Of a DNA stretch of 64,000 bases, positions 45,486 to 56,664 are shown in pieces; position 1 is the stretch's first letter; each line of letters opens with the position of its first letter. The position numbers were made by a program, and so were the translations under genes. The notes beneath the pieces are model-generated. The model saw only the letters and a list, made by a program, of their open reading frames with translations, did no database searches and was not told the DNA's origin. This DNA comes from Sipunculus nudus (Eukaryota > Annelida > Sipuncula > Golfingiida > Sipunculidae): NCBI GenBank assembly GCA_026874595.1, contig CM049321.1:15697979-15761978 (forward strand), written 5' to 3'.

Positions 45486-47748
45486 CTATGGTTAGATAAT
45501 AGTAGTTTTGATTGATTTATTGATCTTTTCACAAATATCAAAGGTTGTGCTTGCATCATTTGACTTTACTTTTTCCTTATCAAAGAGTGAATACCATACA
45601 TGTTCTATTTAACAATACAAACATCACCTATGAAACAAAACGAAAACAATATAATCTTAATTCCCTCATCAAGTTTAATATCTCAATTGTGTTAAGTAGT
45701 TTTTTTATGTTCTATAATGACAAAATATTTATCAAAACAGCAAAAACATTAGAACTGAAAGGTCACATACAAACATGGCGGATGTACAGTAAAACCATGT
45801 GTCTAGCCATAGACATGGAATCTACAAAAATGTGAACTAATTCAAGAAAATGTCGATGTCACTATGAGTTCTTCTGAGCTTTTAACAGATCAGAAAAGGA
45901 TCAAGAAAGGACGACGGATATTGGCTTTGGTCCCTTACGCATATATGTTATTTGGTGAGGCAGCGTCTGATGGAGCCATTTGGGTAAATACATTCTTTCT
46001 AAATATGCTCGGCGGCTTCTAAATGCACCAGTTTTATTGGTATTAATGTTGTGAAGTGGATAATGTAGTGCATTAAAATATGCAAGAATAGAATTTTCCA
46101 AGGAACATAACATGAATATGTTTGCGGCATAGCCTTTACTGAATAAGTAATATATATGTTATGGATGTATATGAGCAATGTAAGCTGATCCTTATCTTAC
46201 GCTGTGGTCAAATGTTCATTTTGAAGTTTGAGTGTTGAGACCAGTAATGTTGTTTGTTTCTGAATGCAATCCATTACTGGTAAGAGTACAAACGATTTTA
46301 GCAAAAACACTTCGGGCGGAAGGATGGCCCACGAGTTTATGGTCCTTCTTTATAATTCACGAAGGAGCTGCGAGTCAGCGATGCAGTAAAACGGACAGAA
46401 AGTATCTCATCGTTTGGGACAACAACCTAAAGCAATCTGATATTTATCATAAAGGGTAGAGTGGAAAAATAGAAATCCCATAAATGCTATGACTAATACA
46501 GATTTGCAAATTATGAAGCCACTCATATGGGTATAATTACTCACCTATAGGTTTATTTCGGTATTGAGTAGTATCGTTAACGTCGTAAAATGTTTTCAGA
46601 TGCTCTGATTCTGCCTGCGTTTCTATGCTGATCAAATCCGCAGACAATTCTGTACAGGCATGCCTTGCCTCGTGCCAAGACAAGAGTGCGTCATTTTCCA
46701 TGTAACAGGATGCTTCGAAAGGCGCATTCCGATCTATGTATGGATGGGCGAAGATTGCTGGGCATTTCACAGATTCTGAAATTATTGTTTATGCACAATG
46801 TAAGAGGGATGGTTATCAACTCCATATATAAATATGTTCTTTATTCAAGGAAGAAAATTTAAAAAGTTTGAAGGAAGCCTTTCTTTGATCCTTTGTACAG
46901 AAATTCGCTCCATCTAATACCCAACCCACTTTGGGGATGAAAGGACGGATAGGATAAGCAATAATTCATACTAATGTTTGCAGGCATGAGGTGTGAATGT
47001 ATGTAATGTGAATCAGCTATTAGTATTTATGCAATTATACAAGTTTTAATATGCCACCATTTGTTAAAGACCACATGCATAAATAGTGTGATTGGAAATT
47101 AAATGCCTTGATCAGCATCCCTTAAAAGCATGGCTTACTACCTTAAATACAGATACAACCTTAAATCCTAAAAGAGAACCTATGTCCCATATGCACAAAG
47201 GTCACAATCAAGTGTAATAGAGGCATTTTGTTTCATTTCTTTCTATACATGTAGTGCACACCGTTAGTGCATGGAAATTATTTAAAATACCGCCAATACT
47301 TATGATACACTTTTAGAATTAGCTCTAATTCACGTTGTCCAATATGAATATAAAATGACTTTTAATTTTAATTTTCATAATTTTTAGTAAACTGTAACTG
47401 CTAAATGCATAAAGTAGCGGGTTCATCTGTCCTGCTGGCAAGCATTTAGCTTGCGTGTTACTGTTTTCATTTTGTTATGTCTATATCGTTAAAAAATAAA
47501 TGGTCATACATCGTGCAGGAGTTTTGCTTTTGTGATATCTACGGTTACCGATACGGACAGGCAGGACATCATTTTCATAAGTACTTAGTCCGTATTCGAA
47601 TTACACATGCGTAGTACGTATGTGTAGTCTGTATCCGCAATTTCATTTTTAATAAGTACGTAAGCGTTTGTCGTACTCCGTGTTAATTAATACGTTTTTG
47701 ATAGCTGAAGTTTCTTTCATTTTTTAAAGCCATTTCTAATTTACACAC

Positions 47749-47793
<45 letters not shown>

Positions 47794-50700
47794 GCCACAA
47801 CAATGGTTTTAATCAATTAATTTGTAAACGCTTTGCGGAATACACTTATGGACTATTGTAACGGGGTGACATAAAAGCGGACCGAACTGTCTCCCTAGTG
47901 AAGCTTGCTTTTCTAGAGAAGCGGTTGGTACGCCGAACTTGTGCCACCCACATGGGTTCGAATCCTGGATCGGCCCAATGTTTTCCTCTGAAAATGTGTC
48001 TTCGTAACATAATGGGGGCTCGTCCAACGTGACGGTAAAACTTTGTGGCCCAGGGAATAAGCTCACCAAAGTGTGACTCCTGGGATAATTAGTCTTGTTC
48101 TGATAGCAGAACGCTCTTAACAGGGGTGTGTTACGGGATGACATTAAAGGGGACCGAACTAGGGATAAGCTTGCTTTTTTAGCGAAACGGTTGGTACGCC
48201 AGACTTGTGCGCCACCTACATGGGTTCGAATCCGGGATCGGCCAATTGTTTTCTCCTGAGCAATTTGTCTTCATAACACTATTGTCACCAGAGAAATGTG
48301 ACTAACTTATTTTATTATGGTATTTCACATTCAAGTAATGATAGTATTAGTAGATGATTGTTTCTATAATTTGTTGTATATTGGTATGTGGTATCATGTA
48401 TCATGTTAGTGTTGGAACGTAGGTTAAGAGAAGCAAGTTGTTTTATTTGATGTTGGCTTCAATAAAGTTGTAATTACGTGAGAATTGGTTCTTGGTTTTA
48501 GACTGGATGGTTCCTACAATACTATTGTAGACTTCAAAGACAACACACCTGCATAATTGATTTTCCCAAAGACGAGTCATATAATATTACAAGGCGATAG
48601 GGCAAGAGTGGTCAGGATGTGTGCCGTTAGCAGATGTACATAAGCTTAAGATGCAAGAGAAAAGACACACTCTCCTAGGCCAGGGAGTGTAGTCTAACAG
48701 TATCTGGCCCAGAGGAGGGCCCGAGATAGCCTGTTAACTAATCAGCTGAGGGACGATTTCCCGGTGTATTGCATCCGAGGTGTTCCTGCAGTGTGAAAGC
48801 CCAGCAAACAGACCAGGGCAATTCATACGCTGATCATTGTAATTCTTACCGAATATTGTCGTCCGCGGTGGCATATTTGTGAAGCTCAGAAAGCTCACCA
48901 GATAGAAATGATGAAATTTAAGGCAAGACTCAGTAAAGAAATTAGTAGCACGAGGGATACGATATCACACTACTAAAGATATGAAAGACCAGGTTATTTT
49001 TTAAAGTAAAACAGGCTGAAACACTTACAAACGTACACTCCAAAAACTGAATAAAACATATGTTAACAAAACAAATCAATATATTAAAGAAATAAGACGC
49101 ATACTCTAAAGAGTATGTACAAGCATTGATAGACAGAAATAAACATAAAGTCCCTTATACATACTTCACAGAGCAGTATTTTCATTCACACTTCTCCTGA
49201 TCACATTACCAACATGCACACGTGACATCGGAATATTGCACTGATCATCTCTCTGCTCTCTTGTGCTGGGTACATAGAACAATCAGTCCACTCACAGTTA
49301 TCCAAAGTCCCGAAAACCAACAGTCCTTCGCTGGAGTATACTCGTTTACCTCTCGAGGTACAGTTCACGCAACACGCACAGACTATTCTATCTATTCTAT
49401 CTAAGAATCAATGACTTTCACAGCTTATATAGCCTAGAATCATATAGTATTCAATTCTAGGTAGCAGAAAATGCTTCCACACAGCGATATTCAGCACTTC
49501 TACAGTTACGCGTTTAATACAGTTCTCGGTTTGTTCCTGGACGCCCCTGGAACAGGTATAATCGCCAGAATACCAGTCCGTCGTCAAAATGCGATACTCG
49601 CTCTGACGTTCCTTACAAAGAAATCATCGTGGCCTTCGTCAGACATCGACTATAAGCTATACCAACTTAGCACGTTGATCGGGCAAATGTGTCGAACATC
49701 CCCTTCATCACGACTTATATTTGCTTGCTGACGTCACAAGTCTTGATAGTCCTCTGGCCAATGAGCGCTCCCTATTATGTCGACCGTCAATAACAACAAA
49801 AATTCTAAGATGGACACGCCTCCAGAGATAAACCCCTGAGAAAATTAAACTAAACATGTGCTGATACTTTGAAGTCTACAACAAACAATCGTTACTATAG
49901 AGACCGACAGAGACAGCTCCGAATGAATTAAACTGAAATGATATTAACAGCGAACGAGAGTGTGTGCTCTCTTACCAAATTTCCTACGCTAATATCTAAA
50001 CATGATACTCCAAATAAATGTAAAATAAATTATCAAAACAATCTTCTGGTTATACTTTTCACTAGAACATGAAATGTATTAGTTCTCTGGTGACAGAGGG
50101 TGATAGATGAGTAGTTGGGAATCGGTCCCCAACGTCAAGCTCCCTCCGTTTAAAAAACACCACGGAAGCGTTTCTGGAGCGATTTGAATGCTTAACGTTG
50201 TGGCAAAAGTACGACAGGGATATTTGTGCTTTGTTCGTAAGTCCAATGTAGCGTGGTAAAGCACTGGAAAACTATCAATGTTAGCAGTTATCGATGCTAT
50301 GAACTACGATAAGCTAACGTTTGCTCTTTTAAAGCGTTACGGGATGACCGAGGAAGGATATATCGTAACAAGTTTTGCCATTGCAGGTCAGAGCGTGGCA
50401 AAGTCCTCCAGTTGGTACGACTTTGCGGGGATTATTAAATCGAGATGGCAGGCATAAGCCATGATTTTAATATGTTAGTCGACTTGCTGATGTGCGAACA
50501 GTATTTGAACTGTTGCAGCAAGGACCTCTCTGTGTTTGAAAGAAAGAAATTTCGTGATATAGATAGCATGGCGGAGATGGCCGAGAGTTATACGGAGGCC
50601 CACGACCTTCATTAATTTATGGTGAGCTCCCAAAACAGTGCTCCCTGAGCAGAGCAGCTGTATTTCAGCCGAGATAGAAACGGAATGTAGATCGCGGATC

Positions 50701-53396
50701 AAGTGATCAGTCGGCTAAACCATCGGGAGGCATACGTTACAGCAGATTTAAACATACCAGTGCCAGGTCTGGGCCAAGGCCTAACTCATTAGCGTTACAC
50801 TCAGCTGTTTAACAGCGTTATGCTAAAACTATTAGCAGTCAAGGGGCTAAACTGAAGAGTACCCGGTTTGTCCGGGAGTCTGAGTCTGAAACCGTCACTC
50901 CCGTTAATACGGACTCGGATAAACAGTGTCAGTCATTTGGATTTACTGGTTTGTGAGAGGGCGGTAGTTCTTTACCCATTTGTTAGGAGTTAGAAAACGG
51001 CAAGGCAGCCAAAGTTACGCGATTCCAGTTTCATTCCAGCAGGATTACTTGAAGCATATGTCGATCCGGACCATTTCACCGGACACAACGTCGAGTGTCC
51101 ATTGTTTGATGGATTGGTTAGGCTTTTTCCTACAGCCATGATAAGTGTAGATTGTCCCTATGTTTTGAACTATTGAAACGATGGTTGTCGCAGGTGCCGT
51201 TTGCGACTGAGCGCTAGGAAACGGGACCCGAACAAACTGAATCCAACATGAAGGTCTGATCGAAATACAGATAAAGTGCGTGACAACGTTGAGTCACCAC
51301 AGGAAGTGACACCCGCATTAGAAACACGTGCCGAAACACGTTTTAGTATTCATGCATTGATCGACAGGCCACATAAGAGAGTGAAACGATGGGCCAAGAG
51401 TGGTCAGGATGTGTGACGTAAGCAGGCGTATATTAGCTAAAGACCAAAGAGAAAGAACACAGTCTCTTCCTCACGGCAAGTGTCAGGATATATCAGGACC
51501 CAGTGATTTTTTGTTATCATATTAACTCTAAGGATCATTATACCTTGTGTGCCGAACGCCCCTCCAAAGAATAATAAGTTTGATTATATTATAATTTTGA
51601 TGTTTCTTATGTTACACCTATTTCTCATCCTTTATAGTATATGGATGAGTTTCAGCCGGTTAAGTCCACCATTCAAAAGAACCTGGAAAATCCATTTCTC
51701 CAGGAGTGTGACAACTATAAATATTGACTAAAATTACGCTCCTACGGAAATTCACCTATACCCGTTTTTATGGGTCGAATGGACATGGACACGGTGATCA
51801 TGTCCAAATACTAAGAACTGTAAAAGCTTCTACATTCACAGATGATTTTATTTTCACTGTGTCAGGATTTTAAAAGTATAAATATCTGCATTCATCCCAC
51901 CTATGACATAGGCCCGTCTATATTACAGGGCAACTAGTCCTATAGCGGTCAATATTTCGAAGAATATTTCATTCAGTTCATTATATTAGGGGTGGCAAAA
52001 TAGCAGTGCAGATTTCATACCTTGATATAATAACTGTTCCAGTCAGCATGGAAGTTTATAAATCGTTTGCCATTTTTTTAAATGGCGTATTCGCAATCTT
52101 ATGTGACAAAATCGCAACTGTTGCGTAGTGCGAACGGATGCATATGTCTGATATTACGCTGGACCGAAATGACAGGTACTGAAATCAGGTCATTTTGTAT
52201 ACATGGGAGGTTGTAATGTGATCGCAACTGCGACAATCGCTGGGTGATTGGCCTGTGAGGGGTTATAATCAGTGTGGCAGTTGACTGACTATTACGAGTG
52301 AAAAAAAAACGGGACCACAGAGACTACTGCTGCTATCCCTAGCAGGATAAACCATGACTCACCAGTAGACGTATTCATTACTAATCGGGTTTTTTAAATT
52401 ACTCGAAACTGCTTTGTTTCTACACTCACAACTGATTGTAAAGAGCCAATCCTGAACAAAGGTTTTGTTTTGTCACAGCCGATTTGATTTTGGACATGCT
52501 ACAAATAAGTATTTTTAAGTATATACGGACGTGTTGGAGCATGAGGTAAAGTGGGACCAACGCTTAAACCATCCAGAGAGTAAGTGGAGATTATGGAAGC
52601 TGGAAATAAGGTTATTTGGTCGTCCAGTGAGGCGTAAGGAAAGGACAAACCCACATACATCATGAATTAAAGTATAGAAGTACTCTGTACCATATCACCG
52701 CCAACACGACCATGTAATAACAAAAGTGTCTTTGCTACGTTATGATCAGTTCGGATGAAAACTAGTGAGCGTGCGTGGTGCTAGCTAGGTTACTATAACA
52801 AAATATAAACATGACCGGTAAAATAGGGATCGCGAGAGAGTAAACGTTTGGAAGTAAACAAATATGGAATATGATTGTTCTATGTGAAGTGTTTTGGAAT
52901 TATGACCATCAAACTTGAGATCTCACGTTCGTTACATTGGAAGTACTAATAATCAGGCATTCCTTTTGGTATAAGTGCATGCATACCTAGCTGGCGCTTT
53001 TTCTCAATTGGTTCCGCATTTATACATGATTCTGGCAATAATGTCAGAAAGTTTTGACAGAATGGCTTCTCGTCCTCTGATAAAACGCTCTTCTGTTCGA
53101 CTGTGTGATTATTCCTTTTACATGTGTTGATTCTGGTTGAATTTAAAGGTCCTGCAGATTCTGTAAAAAGATATCCTGGAAAAGAAAGAACTTATTTTGA
53201 ACAATCGACTAATATGACATTAACTAATTATCATAACATTAACTGCCTTAGTAACATATACCATGAAATAACCCTGTTTTCTCCATTTTGCATTTTAATA
53301 AAGCTGTACAGTTTTATATAAAAACAATGAATGTTAACATTGTATTAGATAAAAAATATAAGCCTGCTTTGAATATTTTACATTGTTACATGGTTC

Positions 53397-53487
<91 letters not shown>

Positions 53488-53551
53488 GGAGAAAGAATAT
53501 AAATACACAGATATTTAAGACGACCGGCAATCATAAGGTCTTGCTTCGATT

Positions 53552-53589
<38 letters not shown>

Positions 53590-54346
53590 AAGCTTTAAAG
53601 ACTTCAGGATAAAATATGTAAATACGCACCTGATTTGAACCCCCATGATTTACCCATAGTTAATGTATTAGTTGTATTAATCAAGAACATATATTGATTA
53701 ATGGGATAAGGGGGAGGGTATCTCAGTTGTTACAAATAGATGAATGTTTTGCAAACACCAGACGTAAATACTGTTAAGGTATTTTGATGACCTGGATATT
53801 TAGATACAGAACGAAACAAGGATCGTCGGAGTAAGAACAGGGTTTACCCGCTAATGCCTTCACATTCTCTTTAATATCTTCCGGTCAACTGTTACTAAGA
53901 TTTCCGAAATAACGTGTTCATCAAGACTGCAGTTTACATCAAGTCCAGTGATGGGATTGTTGACAGCATGTCTGATCTCGCTTCTCCAATCTGAAGCGGA
54001 ACCGGAAGTTTTGCTTGACTACAGACTTAAAATATTTGTCCCATGCTCTCCGGTGTTTACAATTTGATAACACTTAAGCTGACTTTGTTAAGATAACCCT
54101 TCTACCAACCATTATATTGGTCTTCTTAATTATACATTCCGCTCGACCAATGATCACCTTGTTCTTCTGAGTAACACATTCCGGTGGATCAATGATGACT
54201 TTGCCTCTGAGTTGGACCATTAAACTTGATACCTAGGCAGTGTTTTTTTTGTGAAGGTCTAATGTTTGACAATCCTTACCCGGCATTGGAAACAAAAATA
54301 TAAAGAATAATCCCTTTCCGCAGATCCACATACACCTTCTTGACAT
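45250..54346 (-). CDS. Secreted C-type lectin, four exons (235 aa)
   Basis: CDS = complement(join(45250..45485, 46545..46775, 52987..53160, 54280..54346)): 708 bases, 235 residues plus stop, all three introns phase 1 with GT/AG ends. Residues 1-22 form a signal peptide (hydrophobic GLFFIFLFPMP). Residues 23-81 hold Cys 36, 57 and 68 and two N-glycosylation sequons (N29, N40); I recognise no family. Residues 85-230 are a long-form CTLD: Cys 85/104, SWHEARHAC with Cys121, DLISIET, YWTSGSD, EGEWLW, NWIPDQPDN and WSDYAS, then Cys228. QPD at 193-195 is the galactose-type motif and WSD replaces WND. The protein should be secreted and may bind sugar with Ca2+; its role (immunity, mucus) is inference. 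The second disulfide of the CTLD is absent. Intron 2 is swollen by insertions; broken relatives flank the gene. Confidence 0.88.
45486..46544. other. Lectin intron 3
   Basis: No further exon or recognisable repeat seen. Confidence 0.5.
46545..46775 (-). CDS. Lectin exon 3: N-terminal half of CTLD
   Basis: Acceptor ATAATTTCAG, donor GTGAGT; 231 bases, phase 1 to phase 1. Encodes the long-form Cys pair (85, 104), SWHEARHACTELSADLISIE and a glycosylation sequon at N147. Confidence 0.92.
46975..47235 (-). repeat. Lectin intron 2 segment duplicated in copy A
   Basis: Counterpart of 38690-38900. Similarity stops near 47235 and the next similarity to copy A is at about 52928, which brackets the inserted DNA. 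Confidence 0.72.
47751..47791. repeat. (TA)n microsatellite
   Basis: TA alternation of about 40 bases just before the dimeric tRNA-like element. Confidence 0.93.
47866..48280 (+). mobile_element. Dimeric tRNA-like element
   Basis: Two heads about 270 bases apart each run 'GTGACAT.AAAG', 'GGACCGAACT', AAGCTTGCTTTT, CGGTTGGTACGCC and a perfect B box GGTTCGAATCC (47955-47965 and 48223-48233). The spacer holds 'CGTGACGGTAAAACTTTGTG' and 'TGATAGCAGAACGCTCTTAA'. The reverse-oriented relative is at 20105-20535. It lies in intron 2 of the lectin gene, antisense to it. Confidence 0.7.
48700..50295. other. Between LTR-like repeat and gag remnant
   Basis: This is probably LTR/leader sequence of the relic plus unidentified insertions. 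'CTCTGGTGACAGAGG' at about 50085 could mark the primer-binding region. Open frames near 49222-49731 have no recognisable content. Confidence 0.35.
50300..50615 (+). pseudogene. Gag remnant
   Basis: Broken frames read like the capsid-region gag of invertebrate Gypsy elements: a 'NYDKLTFALLKRYGMTEEGY' stretch at about 50302, then an open piece at 50463-50615 with a CEQYLNCC core and a MAEMAESYTEAHD end, similar to the SCAN-like gag pattern. Stops and shifts separate the pieces; it cannot encode a whole protein. Confidence 0.65.
51060..51170 (+). pseudogene. Aspartic protease-region remnant
   Basis: It reads VDPDHFTGHNVECPLFDG followed by LVRLFPTAMISVDCPYV, which resembles the part of Gypsy-type retropepsins after the active-site Asp. 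The active-site triad itself is not seen. A TRAETR-type linker follows at about 51325, after which the reverse transcriptase would be expected but is missing. Confidence 0.55.
51495..52925. other. Lectin intron 2, left over
   Basis: AT-rich sequence without recognised elements. Copy A has no counterpart for it, so it was probably gained with, or after, the insertions. Confidence 0.4.
52987..53160 (-). CDS. Lectin exon 2: three-Cys module of unknown family
   Basis: Acceptor CTTTTTACAG, donor GTATGC; 174 bases, phase 1 at both ends and open throughout. Conserved in copy A: SVLSED, FLTLLPESCIN and the Cys before FLTLL. It ends in a basic stretch (EKKRQLE). There is no resemblance to EGF, CUB, SCR or other modules that commonly precede a CTLD. 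Confidence 0.78.
53399..53585. repeat. (TA)n-(GA)n and (TA)n microsatellites
   Basis: TA alternation (53399-53431) continues into GA alternation (53432-53488); a second TA tract lies at 53553-53585. Both are in lectin intron 1 and absent from copy A. Confidence 0.93.
53590..54279 (-). repeat. Lectin intron 1, duplicated in copy A
   Basis: Similar in order to 39250-39846: 'AACAAGCTTTAA', 'TTTACCCGCTAA.GC.TTCA', 'ATCTTCCGGTCA', 'GGAACCGGAAGT' and 'ACATTCCG'. A ~75 base piece is locally repeated here (around 54125-54210). Confidence 0.75.
54280..54346 (-). CDS. Lectin exon 1: signal peptide
   Basis: ATG at 54346-54344; encodes MSRRCMWICGKGLFFIFLFP then MP, and ends in phase 1 before GTAAGG. 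Related but damaged copies lie at 39847-39913 (same length, internal stop) and 56046-56101. The start is chosen because the copy A exon begins at the same ATG. Confidence 0.75.
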
Positions 54347-54349
54347 TGT

Positions 54350-55175
54350 TGTCTTTCTGGTACTCTTGACATTTCACACTGTACAATCAGAGGGATATAT
54401 ACATGCCGACGATAAACCGCTGAAAATGACTTGCTTTGAGAATGTGGATCTAATAACGCAGATTGTATTTAACGGTGTTGTCAATCACCTGTTAAGGTAT
54501 CATTACCATACATATTTATGTCAGACCTGTCTCATATAACTAGCTGTCTTAAAGTATATGGCATTCATTCTGATTTGTAGTAATATCAAATATAATGTAA
54601 GTCAATTAGAAATTGATGCTTCTATTGTGCATGCTTAATGCACATGTGACATTCATATAAAGACACTGGATATATGGATTTATGTTTTAATAAAGTGTAT
54701 GTCTAGACTTGTCGCATGTAAGATGTCTTTGAAGTGAAGAACATATTAACCGATATATTGAAAGATCAGATTTTTAGTTTCAAGGGTTTCCCCAAGTACA
54801 AAATCATGCCTATGGCTTAACATATACACACATACATATTCTCGGTAAATACAATATACAATTTCTAAAATGGCTGAGACATATATACAGATCAAACCTT
54901 TTCCTATACTTTAATTAATTTCTCCTCATTTACGAATATCAGATAAATGTATATTTTGGTTTATCTTTAACATTATACGTCAATTATGCATGACAATTTC
55001 GGCTATTCACTGTGCGACAACCATCTCACAGCACGGCCTACTACGGCATCAACTGCACATATACCATTTGTGAAAATCGGCTCAGCCACTTCTACAGGAC
55101 CGCTGTAGACACAATAACTAAATATTAACATTTTCAGCTGTTGGTGTATAAATTAAATTCATACTCTAGATAAAA
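54350..55175. other. 5' flank of the lectin gene
   Basis: The presumed promoter region; parts match 39914-40400 and 56105-56660. No TATA box can be singled out in such AT-rich DNA. Confidence 0.45.
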
Positions 55176-55179
55176 TATC

Positions 55180-55390
55180 TCAGTAATGATTGCATCACTT
55201 TTTTCTGAAATTCGACAGCCTTATTAAACATGGATAGTCCCTTCAGAGATGAAAGACTGGTGGCGCCATCTTCATTGTATTTATCTTTACGCGTTTCTTT
55301 ATTTTTATTTTTTTTGTACCAAGACATTATTGCAGCAAAGATGTACACAAGGTACAAATCGTTACCGCATGACCTAGAAACATTTTACAT
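55180..55390 (+). repeat. Solitary monomer of the 335 bp repeat
   Basis: It shares GGTGGCGCCATC (55259), 'TTTATTTTTATT' and 'ACAAATCGTTACCGCATGAC', then CTAGAA, with the array at 1290-2885 in the same orientation. Confidence 0.7.
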
Positions 55391-55849
55391 TAAGTTTATA
55401 TAAGGCCTTTCTCAGCCTCCTTGCATACCAAAAAGTAGGTCACGATGAACTTTATTGTGCAAGTTACATGTGTTTTTATGTGTTTTCAGCACTTTAAAAA
55501 TCAGACTTGTATTAGTGTTATGGACTGTGAAAGAAACTGTGCACTTAACATTAAAACAAATCATTCAGCATTAACGGCACAAATAACGTGGTAACCATTT
55601 AAAAAATGAAGAGAATCGGCCGAGCCTGTTCTTAAGAACTGTTGAGGACACAATTGTAAAATTGTAACGTTTGAGCTCTTGATGTATGTTGTTAATAAGA
55701 TTCAGATCATAACTGCTTGATCAAGAAACATTTTTCCAAACATCCAGGTAGGGCTTATTCTAATTATGCTTATTTTTATGTGCTTTTAGCACCTTACTAT
55801 TTTAACATTACAAACTGTTCAAGTCAGATGAACGTCATGACCGATCGAT

Positions 55850-56660
55850 CCCTATTTATCCATTCCAGTTAGAGTTTGTTGTCAAGTTACTACATGTCTG
55901 ATCTTGCTTCTACGGTCTGAATCGGAACTGGAGAGTTGAGTGCCGACAGACTAATATTATTTGAGTAAGATCGTTTAACTTGATAACAAGACAGTGGTGT
56001 TTTATACGCTTTAGAAAAGAGGGTCTAATATTTGCAAACCCTTACCCGGCATTAAAATGCAAATAGGAAAATAATCCCTTTCTGCAGATGCAGATATACA
56101 TCCTGGAGATTACTGTGTTTTGCTGGTAGTCTGGTCAGTTCACACAGTATAGTCATGCCGATGTTAAAACGCTGATTATTGTTTTATTTTGAAAATATAA
56201 ATCGACCCCCGCAGGTATTATTTAGGCTTTGTTTGTTTTAATATATTGTTGATCCATTCAATGACATATATCTAGAATACATTGGCTATTTCCTACGGAT
56301 GTATAGTATTTGCTTTTCGTATTAGCACAACACGCTAATGCATGTAGGAAAAAATGCCAACACTATCAAAACATGAATGAATATAACATGCAACGATAAA
56401 ATCATCTTTCTACCTAATGGGGTTGTCAGTTGTTAATTAAAGTACCATGACCGTACATAATTATGCCAGGCCTATTTCATATAAATGACAATTTAAGAGC
56501 ATAATAGAATTTGCCTTTTTCATATGTCAATATCTCTATCACAGTCTATGTAAACATTCATATACAGAAAGAAATGACCGTGTTTTGATACATGGGAATA
56601 TCACGAAGCCCTTCGGAAATGCATTTATACATGTTCAATGTATGACATTCCTTAAGAATG
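55850..56660 (-). repeat. Third copy of the lectin 5' region
   Basis: Order matches 53940-54700: 'CATGTCTGATCT.GCTTCT', 'CTAATATTTG', 'CCTTACCCGGCATT', 'AATAATCCCTTTC' and 'GTTGTCA.T', then 'GGATATATGG.TTTATGTT'. Confidence 0.7.
56046..56101 (-). pseudogene. Broken lectin exon 1, copy C
   Basis: It keeps the donor GTAAGG and 'AAAGGGATTATT', but the original ATG is lost (ATC) and two bases are deleted, so the exon would end in phase 2 instead of phase 1. No exon 2 was found before copy B. Confidence 0.65.
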
Positions 56661-56664
56661 GATA

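Larger units (their letters stand above)
48600..51490 (+). mobile_element. Degenerate Ty3/Gypsy-type LTR retrotransposon relic
   Basis: A ~95 base direct repeat (48600-48694 and 51390-51485; shared 'AAGAGTGGTCAGGATGTGTG' and AGCAG) is consistent with LTR pieces. Between them lie decayed gag and protease remnants on the + strand. There is no reverse transcriptase or integrase, so the element is internally deleted. It lies antisense in the lectin intron. Element ends are uncertain; the flanking stretch 48285-48600 may belong to it too. Confidence 0.6.

Noticed and set aside
49222-49731. Open frames beside the Gypsy-type relic as extra retroelement genes
   Set aside because: They do not read like gag, pol or env; likely LTR/leader or unrelated sequence.
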